Source: Candidatus Dadabacteria bacterium (lineage in GTDB: Bacteria; Desulfobacterota_D; UBA1144; Nemesobacterales; UBA2774). From it: 11,126 bases of DNA. The stretch is taken from the NCBI GenBank assembly GCA_004356555.1, contig SMWY01000083.1, positions 1 through 11,126 of the forward strand. Reading direction: 5' to 3'. A program made the position numbers and the translations under genes. The notes under the pieces were generated by a model. The model made no database searches. It had not been told where the DNA came from and saw nothing but the letters and a program-made list of their open reading frames with translations. Of the stretch, positions 6,341 through 11,126 are shown piece after piece. Numbering within the stretch: position 1 is the stretch's first letter; each line of letters begins with the position of its first letter.

Positions 6341-7450
6341 TTGTCTAAGATAAAGGTTGGCGTTATTTTTGGAGGAAGGTCTGTTGAGCATGAAATTTCT
6401 TTACTTTCCGCAAAATCCATAATTAAGCACATAGATTCAGATATTTATGATATATATCCTATCTTCATAGATAAAAACGGTTTGTGGCATAAAGTACGAA
6501 TAGATGAATGGCTAAATGACGGAGAACTTGAAGTACATCTCGACTCGTTTCTTACTCCTTCATTGAATCATGAAGATCCGGGGTTTTTTCAGATCAGCGA
6601 ATCAAATGTGTTAAGTGAGATTAAACTAGATGCTGTCTTTCCTGTTCTTCATGGTACTCACGGAGAGGACGGTACTATTCAGGGCATGCTAGAGCTCATG
6701 GGTATACCTTTTGTGGGGGCATCGGTATTGGGTTCTTCAATTGGTATGGATAAGATAGTAATGAAAGCTGTGCTGAAAGAAGCTTCACTTCCCGTTGTTC
6801 CCTATATCGGTTTTTATAAATATGAGTGGGAAACTGACAAAAAAACAATAAGAGATAGGGTACTTAGCTCCATTGGTTTTCCGTGTTTTGTTAAATCTGC
6901 GGATCTGGGCTCTAGCGTAGGTATTTCTAAAGTTAGTTCAGATGCCGGATTAAACGGAGCAGTAGATTCTTCATGCCAGTTTTCAAATAGGGTATTAGTT
7001 GAAAAAGCTGTATCAAATCCAAGAGAGATAGAGATAAGCGTTCTTGGGCATGAGAATCCTATCGCATCTTTGCCTGGAGAGGTTATACCTCATAGAGAGT
7101 TCTATGATTACACTGCTAAATATTTGGAAGAGGGGACTGAGCTAATTGCACCTGCTCCGCTTGATGAGGATATGAATAATAAACTCAAAGAATTAGCAGT
7201 AAAAACATTTAAAGCTCTTGATTGCAGCGGTATGGGAAGAGTTGATTTTCTAATAGACGGAGATACTGGAGATATCTTTATAAGTGAAATTAACACCATT
7301 CCGGGTTTTACTCAAATCAGTATGTACCCAAAGCTTTGGGAAATAAGTGGGATAAGTTTTACCGAGCTAATTACTAAACTCATTCAATTTGCGATAGATA
7401 GAAAAAATGATAAGTTGAAACTGAGGACCGATATAAAAGAGACAAGCTAA
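6341..7450 (+). CDS. ddl: D-alanine--D-alanine ligase
   Basis: Ddl joins two D-alanines with ATP to make the dipeptide that ends the peptidoglycan stem. The 369-residue ATP-grasp protein shows VGVIFGGRSVEHEIS with Glu18 (equivalent to E. coli DdlB Glu15), HGTHGEDGTIQGMLE (104-118), KSADLGSSVG with the ATP-contacting Lys185, the omega-loop FYDYTAKY (254-261) and SEINTIPGFT (315-324, Mg ligands Glu316 and Asn318). Tyr261 matches DdlB Tyr216, the residue that marks D-Ala-D-Ala rather than D-Ala-D-lactate (vancomycin-resistance type) ligases. The start is TTG at 6341, preceded by AAGGAG at 6324-6329 with a long 11-base gap; weak initiation may keep expression low. The gene stands alone rather than in a mur/fts cluster. 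It is slightly longer than DdlB, because of an N-terminal-domain insert and a C-terminal tail. Confidence 0.95.
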   Translation: MSKIKVGVIFGGRSVEHEISLLSAKSIIKHIDSDIYDIYPIFIDKNGLWHKVRIDEWLNDGELEVHLDSFLTPSLNHEDPGFFQISESNVLSEIKLDAVFPVLHGTHGEDGTIQGMLELMGIPFVGASVLGSSIGMDKIVMKAVLKEASLPVVPYIGFYKYEWETDKKTIRDRVLSSIGFPCFVKSADLGSSVGISKVSSDAGLNGAVDSSCQFSNRVLVEKAVSNPREIEISVLGHENPIASLPGEVIPHREFYDYTAKYLEEGTELIAPAPLDEDMNNKLKELAVKTFKALDCSGMGRVDFLIDGDTGDIFISEINTIPGFTQISMYPKLWEISGISFTELITKLIQFAIDRKNDKLKLRTDIKETS

Positions 7451-7470
7451 GGGGGTTAAAGAAATACCTT

Positions 7471-7492
7471 AAGTATACTTGCATAGGCCTAT
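7471..7492. repeat. Two adjacent perfect 10-bp palindromes upstream of the fused transporter
   Basis: AAGTATACTT at 7471-7480 and ATAGGCCTAT at 7483-7492 are both perfectly self-complementary and lie two bases apart, about 100 bases before the transporter start and 20 bases after ddl. Their sequences differ, so they are not one repeated operator. No T-run follows, so a terminator is unlikely. Confidence 0.45.
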
Positions 7493-7573
7493 CTTATAGT
7501 TGTAAGCTTCATTCTCTTGGGACTTAGCAAATACAACAATTTCTATTAAGTAAGAATACTGTTTTCAATACTA

Positions 7574-7587
7574 AATAGCGGGCTATT
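7574..7587 (+). promoter_or_regulatory. Inverted repeat occupying the ribosome-binding region of the transporter gene
   Basis: AATAGC-GG-GCTATT is a perfect 6-bp inverted repeat with a two-base centre whose last base touches the ATG at 7588. It fills the position where an SD should be; only GCGGG is even faintly SD-like. It may be a DNA operator or a stem that weakens initiation. Confidence 0.4.
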
Positions 7588-9678
7588 ATGAGCACTCAAA
7601 AATCAACTCAGCCACCGCGGCTTAAGAAAAGTTTAAAGTTGTTTGACGTTTATGCATTAGCTACAGGAACAACTCTAAGTGCCGGGTTTTTTTTGTTGCC
7701 GGGGATTGCGGCTATGAGTACCGGACCTGCTATCACGATGGCTTATCTAGTAGCTGCACTACCTCTTATTCCGGCTACATTCTGTATAGTGGAGCTTTCT
7801 ACAGCAATGCCAAGGGCTGGTGGTGTATATTATTTTCTGGACCGCTCAATGGGGCCCCTTCTAGGCACCGTTGGTGGTATAGGTACCTGGCTTGCCCTCA
7901 TTCTGAAAGTCGCCTTTGCGTTGATTGGTATGGGTGTTTATATTGGGCTATTTATTCCTAACCTCCCTATTGTTCCCTTAGCAATTGCAATTGCAGTTGC
8001 CTTGGGTGTGCTCAATCTTCTGGGTGCCAAGACAAGCGGTAAATTTCAGATTTATTTTGTTGTGGTTCTGCTTTTAATTTTGATTGGGTTTATCGGAACG
8101 GGAGTTCCCGAGATTCATCTGTCTCATTTCAGTGGGTACTTTGACTCGGGCTCGGGAGCCATCTTGTCTACTGCGGCCATGGTTTATATAAGCTATGTTG
8201 GTATTACAAATGTTGCCAGCCTTTCTGAGGAAGTAGAAAATCCGGAGCGGAATCTTCCACTCGGAATATTTTTAGCGCTTGGGACCGCAATATTGATTTA
8301 CGGTATTGGAACGGCAGTTATGGTGGGTGTAATACCAATGGAAAAGCTTTCCGGAGACTTATCACCCGTAGCTACAGTCGCGGGAAGTATATTTGGCAAA
8401 GTGGGGATTATAGTAGTATCCGCAGCGGCGCTACTAGCTTTTATCTCGGTAGCAAATGCAGGAACCATGAGCGCGTCAAGATATCCTCTCGCCATGAGTC
8501 GCGATTTTATGATGCCGAGCATTTTTCAGAAACTCGGTAAAAACGGAATGCCGTTTAATGCAATAATTGTTACGGTAGGAAGCATAGTTTTGATTCTCTT
8601 ACTTCTCGATACTTCTAAAATAGTAAAGATAGCAAGCGCCTTTCAATTGTTGATGCTCATGTTTGTCTGTATTGCTGTAATCGTGATGAGAGAAAGCAAG
8701 ATTGATTCATACGATCCGGGCTATCGTTCTCCATTATATCCATGGATGCAAATATTCGGTGTGTTGGCAAGTCTATGGCTCCTTAGCTATATGGGAGTAT
8801 GGACCAAGGTCTTTACAGTGGTGATGTTCGTAATAGGGATAATTTGGTATAAATACTATGTAAGGAATAAAGTTGGGCGGAGCGGGGCGATATATCATAT
8901 TTTTGAAAAACTCGGACAATCTAGATATGAAGGGTTAGATAGAGAGTTAAGAGGCATACTAAAAGAAAAAGAGTTAAGGAAAGATGATCCCTTTGATCAG
9001 CTCGTAGCCCGAAGTCATGTTATTGATATAAGCTCTGGAATAGGGTTTGAAGAAATCGTAGAGAGAGTAAGTACTTTATTCTCTCAGTTTGTACCGGAAT
9101 CCTATGACAATCTTTATAGGCAGTTTTTCGAAGGTACGGTAGTGGGCGTTACTCCTGTTGCCCATGGTACGGCCCTGCCACACTCGCGCGTTGACGGACT
9201 TAGGCAGATGGAAATGGTTATGGTTCGCTCAAAGTCCGGAGTTCATCTTAAATTTAATAATCCTGCTACTGATAAGGAAGAAGAACAAACCTTACATGCA
9301 ATATTTTTCCTGCTTAGTCCTATGGATAACCCCACGCAGCATTTAAGAATGTTGGCTCAAGTTGCCAGACAGATTGAGGATGAGAACTTTATGGATGACT
9401 GGCTTATAGCTGAAGACGAGCAGCAGCTTAGAGAAACAATATTGCACAATGAAAGATTCCACTCTGTTTATATCCATAAGAATACACCGACTGAACAGAT
9501 GATCGGAAAGCCGCTGAGCGCAATAAATATGCCTCAGGGAAGCCTGGTTGCTCTAATACGTCGGGGGGAGGAGACAATAATCCCCCGCGGTAGCACAATA
9601 ATTCAGGAAAATGACAGAATTACCGTTATAGGAGAGCCTTCAAGTATGAAGGAGTTTCACAAAATGTATATCAGTTAA
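7588..9678 (+). CDS. APC-superfamily amino acid permease fused to PTS EIIA and TrkA-C domains
   Basis: A 696-residue inner-membrane protein with three parts. Residues about 17-425 form an APC permease of about twelve helices: TM1 has GTTLSAGFFLLPG (27-39) like the unwound GxxGAGIFxLPG substrate loop, SEEVENPERNLP (213-224) is the conserved cytoplasmic loop, and ANAGTMSASRYPLAMSRD (289-306) is the TM8 region. After a charged linker (426-468), residues about 470-620 form a fructose/mannitol-type PTS EIIA domain. Its phosphorylation site is retained as HGTALPHSR (His532), followed by the typical LHAIFFLLSPMDNPTQHLRML. Residues about 624-693 form a TrkA-C/RCK-C domain with the ending DRITVIGEPSSMKEF. 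The transported substrate is unknown. The architecture implies activity control by PTS phosphorylation and by a ligand at the RCK-C domain. No EI or HPr gene is present here. The start has no proper SD and is overlapped by an inverted repeat. Confidence 0.92.
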   Translation: MSTQKSTQPPRLKKSLKLFDVYALATGTTLSAGFFLLPGIAAMSTGPAITMAYLVAALPLIPATFCIVELSTAMPRAGGVYYFLDRSMGPLLGTVGGIGTWLALILKVAFALIGMGVYIGLFIPNLPIVPLAIAIAVALGVLNLLGAKTSGKFQIYFVVVLLLILIGFIGTGVPEIHLSHFSGYFDSGSGAILSTAAMVYISYVGITNVASLSEEVENPERNLPLGIFLALGTAILIYGIGTAVMVGVIPMEKLSGDLSPVATVAGSIFGKVGIIVVSAAALLAFISVANAGTMSASRYPLAMSRDFMMPSIFQKLGKNGMPFNAIIVTVGSIVLILLLLDTSKIVKIASAFQLLMLMFVCIAVIVMRESKIDSYDPGYRSPLYPWMQIFGVLASLWLLSYMGVWTKVFTVVMFVIGIIWYKYYVRNKVGRSGAIYHIFEKLGQSRYEGLDRELRGILKEKELRKDDPFDQLVARSHVIDISSGIGFEEIVERVSTLFSQFVPESYDNLYRQFFEGTVVGVTPVAHGTALPHSRVDGLRQMEMVMVRSKSGVHLKFNNPATDKEEEQTLHAIFFLLSPMDNPTQHLRMLAQVARQIEDENFMDDWLIAEDEQQLRETILHNERFHSVYIHKNTPTEQMIGKPLSAINMPQGSLVALIRRGEETIIPRGSTIIQENDRITVIGEPSSMKEFHKMYIS

Positions 9679-9695
9679 AGCTCTCAATTTAGACT

Positions 9696-9917
9696 GTGAA
9701 AAAAAGAAAAATTATAGGACTTTTGACTATTATAGCGGGTTTTCTGGGGCGTGGGAGTCGTCTTATTTTTTGGCTTTTTAAGGGAAGTTAAACTAACTTT
9801 GGTATGCTATTCTTACTATCATTATTAAAAGTTCTTTTCGGATTACCTATTATTCATATAATTCTCAACGATTTGCTAAGAGCCTATGGTTTAAAGCAAT
9901 CAAGTGGAATGGGTTAG
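9696..9917 (+). pseudogene. Possible split small membrane-protein gene
   Basis: GTG at 9696 opens a 31-codon frame, MKKRKIIGLLTIIAGFLG then a shift to non-hydrophobic residues, ending at TAA 9789-9791. Skipping C9750 instead gives VGVVLFFGFLREVKLTL, which completes a transmembrane helix with a charged end. Returning to the first frame near 9800 joins the 37-codon frame at ATG 9804, MLFLLSLLKVLFGLPIIHII then NDLLRAYGLKQSSGMG, ending at TAG 9915-9917. The three pieces read together as a two-helix protein of about 72 residues with positive residues at its start, interrupted by two compensating one-base shifts. There is no SD before the GTG, but the transporter stop is only 17 bases upstream. It could be a decayed gene, two sequencing errors, or chance hydrophobicity in AT-rich DNA. 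Confidence 0.3.
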
Positions 9918-9967
9918 GTGATATTTGAATTTGTGCTAGTCTTATCGGGAGTATGAATCGAGTTTGG

Positions 9968-9985
9968 AATTTAGGAATCTAAATT
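9968..9985. repeat. 7-bp hairpin upstream of the msrA operator region
   Basis: AATTTAG-GAAT-CTAAATT is a perfect 7-bp inverted repeat with a four-base loop. It lies three bases from the 17-bp palindrome at 9988-10004. It is AT-rich with no following T-run, so a protein-binding role is as likely as an RNA stem. Confidence 0.35.
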
Positions 9986-9987
9986 AG

Positions 9988-10004
9988 AGATATTTCAAAT
10001 ATCT
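9988..10004. promoter_or_regulatory. 17-bp palindrome abutting the msrA -35 box (candidate operator)
   Basis: AGATATTT-C-AAATATCT has perfect 8-bp arms around one central base. Its last base is also the first base of the -35 box TTGATC. The length and symmetry are typical of a dimeric regulator site. A further half-site, GATATTT, occurs at 9920-9926. Confidence 0.5.
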
Positions 10005-10032
10005 TGATCGTTGAGCTGACAGTCCATATAAT
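10004..10032 (+). promoter_or_regulatory. Promoter of msrA
   Basis: TTGATC at 10004-10009 and a perfect TATAAT at 10027-10032 are separated by exactly 17 bases. Transcription would begin near 10039, just before the short inverted repeat CTATAA-AAAA-TTATAG (10040-10055), which lies next to the SD. Confidence 0.65.
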
Positions 10033-10072
10033 TATTAGTCTATAAAAAATTATAGGGAGTTTGAATATAACT

Positions 10073-10615
10073 ATGGGAGTTTCTGAAGATAATTATGAGA
10101 AGGCTATTTTTTCCGGAGGGTGCTTTTGGTGTATGCAGCCTCCTTTTGATAGACTCGAGGGTGTAATTTCAACAACCGTAGGTTACACGGGAGGACTTGA
10201 AAAAAACCCTACTTATGACGACGTATGCCTAGGTAGAACTGAGCACCTGGAGTCTGTTCAGATTGTCTATAATCCGTCCTTGATCTCATATGAAAAGCTG
10301 CTCGAAGTGTTCTGGATTAATGTTGATCCTACTGACGGCGGCGGGCAGTTTGTTGACAGAGGTATGCATTATAGGACCGCTATTTTTTATCACACTCCGA
10401 AACAGAAGGAGACGGCAGAGGAGTCAAAAAAGAAACTTGGCGAGACAGGTAGTTATCCCGGCCCCATAGTAACTGAGATAAAGCCAGCTATGGAGTTTTA
10501 TCCTGCAGAGGAATATCATCAGAAATTTTATGAAAAGAACCCGATCGGTTATTCATCTTATAAAACGAGTTCGGGAAGAGATGGATATATACAATATATG
10601 AAAAATATGAAATAG
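10073..10615 (+). CDS. msrA: Peptide methionine sulfoxide reductase A
   Basis: MsrA reduces methionine-S-sulfoxide in oxidised proteins. GGCFWC (15-20) supplies the catalytic Cys17, and the adjoining MQPPFDRLEGV is standard. Glu60 in GRTEHLES matches the acid-base Glu94 of E. coli MsrA, although the usual GRTGHAE has become GRTEHLE. GGGQFVDRGMHYRTAIFYH and the C-terminal PAEEYHQKFYEKNP are typical. Cys20 and Cys52 are the only other cysteines. The C-terminal resolving cysteines of the E. coli type are absent, so recycling must use Cys20 or Cys52, or act directly from thioredoxin. The start is uncertain: the frame opens with TTG at 10061, only one base after AGGGAG (10054-10059), while the ATG at 10073 is 13 bases away. 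I chose the ATG because it gives the usual MsrA length of 180 residues. The AhpD-like gene follows 79 bases later. Confidence 0.92.
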   Translation: MGVSEDNYEKAIFSGGCFWCMQPPFDRLEGVISTTVGYTGGLEKNPTYDDVCLGRTEHLESVQIVYNPSLISYEKLLEVFWINVDPTDGGGQFVDRGMHYRTAIFYHTPKQKETAEESKKKLGETGSYPGPIVTEIKPAMEFYPAEEYHQKFYEKNPIGYSSYKTSSGRDGYIQYMKNMK

Positions 10616-10625
10616 AGGCAAATAG

Positions 10626-10643
10626 CTGACAATCAATTGTCGG
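10626..10643. repeat. Inverted repeat between msrA and the AhpD-like gene
   Basis: CTGACAAT-CA-ATTGTCGG pairs over eight bases with one G-T wobble. No T-run follows. Its right arm contains TTGTCG (10637-10642), which with TATAAG at 10658-10663 and a short 15-base gap could form a weak promoter for the next gene. It may be an operator or an intercistronic stem. Confidence 0.4.
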
Positions 10644-10694
10644 TTAAATATTACCCATATAAGTCAAAAAAATGTTATAGGAGGTATTAAAAAA

Positions 10695-10994
10695 ATGGCT
10701 GACGATCAGAGATGGTTTGAGAAGCATGCTCCTGAAATGGCAGAAGGGTGGTGGACTTTTTATAAAGCGGTCGAAGGGGAAACTAAATTAGATCCGAAGA
10801 CTAAGGCTTTGATTGCCGTAGCTGTATCCGTGCATGGAAGGTGCCCCCATTGCACGGAGTCAAGAATTAAGAAAGCGCTTGCTCTTAAAATTAGCAAGGC
10901 AGAGATTGCAGAAACAATCATGGAAACTGCACTCTTATCTTCAGGAACTGAAATATTTTGGGCCAAGGAAGTTTACGACAAATACTTAGGTTAA
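10695..10994 (+). CDS. AhpD-like / carboxymuconolactone-decarboxylase-family protein
   Basis: A 99-residue single-domain all-helical protein of the CMD/AhpD family. LDPKTKALIAVAVSVHGRCPHC (32-53) followed by IKKALALKISKAEIAETIMETALLSSG is the family signature. The CxxC pair is Cys50 and Cys53, the redox centre in AhpD-type alkylhydroperoxidases. The position four residues after the second cysteine, normally the proton-relay histidine, is Arg57 here, so peroxidase activity by the Mycobacterium AhpD mechanism is doubtful; a general thiol-disulfide role is possible. A near-perfect SD, AGGAGGT at 10679-10685, lies nine bases before the ATG. The gene follows msrA in the same direction, consistent with a shared oxidative-stress role and possibly one transcript. 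Confidence 0.85.
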   Translation: MADDQRWFEKHAPEMAEGWWTFYKAVEGETKLDPKTKALIAVAVSVHGRCPHCTESRIKKALALKISKAEIAETIMETALLSSGTEIFWAKEVYDKYLG

Positions 10995-11068
10995 GAACAG
11001 CTTATGTTTGCTATTAGCCTTAGAATATTAAAATTCCAGAAAGATATAGGAAATAGCTGATTTATATC

Positions 11069-11096
11069 TTGTCGTTTTATATTTAATAGGTATAAT
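11069..11096 (+). promoter_or_regulatory. Promoter facing out of the right edge
   Basis: TTGTCG at 11069-11074 and a perfect TATAAT at 11091-11096 are 16 bases apart. The gene it would serve lies beyond the window. The 75 bases between the AhpD-like gene and this site show no terminator. Confidence 0.45.
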
Positions 11097-11126
11097 GATT
11101 TCCACTTTGAGTCGGGGTGTAGCGCA

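Larger units (their letters stand above)
9679..10060. other. Gene-poor stretch between the transporter and msrA
   Basis: No intact gene of ordinary size lies here on either strand. The left part (9696-9917) holds a possible broken small membrane-protein gene. The right part holds an AT hairpin (9968-9985), a 17-bp palindrome (9988-10004), the msrA promoter (10004-10032) and a short AT inverted repeat (10040-10055). I see no RNA gene or strong terminator. Confidence 0.6.

Noticed and set aside
7687..7694. Eight-T run in the transporter as a slippage or frameshift site
   Set aside because: It encodes the normal Phe-Phe-Leu of the first membrane helix, and the frame continues without any sign of an alternative product.
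10061..10072. TTG start for MsrA
   Set aside because: Only one base separates it from the AGGGAG site, and the extra MNIT adds nothing family-like. The ATG at 10073 is not ideal either (13-base gap), so the start remains uncertain.

Overview
The window is an AT-rich bacterial chromosome segment. It carries eleven intact protein genes, most preceded by a clear Shine-Dalgarno (SD) site, and no tRNA, rRNA, IS element, CRISPR array or phage gene that I can see. LysA and Ddl imply a cell wall with diaminopimelate-type peptidoglycan. The mix of a thiolase, a hotdog thioesterase, an HCCA-isomerase/GST-kappa protein, a Mer-like flavin/F420 oxidoreductase, MsrA and an AhpD-like protein fits an uncultivated, probably aerobic Gram-negative lineage such as a deltaproteobacterium-like or Dadabacteria-like group. 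No marker gene here settles this, so the lineage is a guess.

Layout: (1) 96-2090, a consensus-like promoter drives a DsbA-fold isomerase and probably lysA, whose GTG start at 831 is set by a good SD. (2) 2224-3697, a small PUR-domain nucleic-acid-binding protein (minus) and a luciferase-like oxidoreductase (plus) diverge from nearly touching promoters. (3) 3785-4972, an unrecognised 182-residue protein (minus) diverges from a 4HBT-type thioesterase (plus). (4) 4994-7450, a thiolase (minus) diverges from ddl (plus); a perfect 9-bp inverted repeat brackets the predicted thiolase promoter. (5) 7588-9678, a 696-residue APC permease fused to a PTS EIIA domain and a TrkA-C/RCK-C domain. (6) 9679-10072, a stretch with no intact gene. 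It holds a possible broken two-helix membrane protein, two inverted repeats and a good msrA promoter. (7) 10073-10994, msrA followed by a small CxxC AhpD-like gene. (8) A promoter at the right edge faces out of the window.

The genes do not form one pathway; most look like single-gene units. Loose themes are wall precursors (lysA, ddl), acyl-CoA chemistry (thiolase, thioesterase) and thiol/oxidative repair (the DsbA-fold protein, msrA, the AhpD-like gene). The most unusual items are the transporter fused to two regulatory domains, the palindromes overlapping promoters, and the split small membrane protein after the transporter. I see no defence system or other clearly new multi-gene system.
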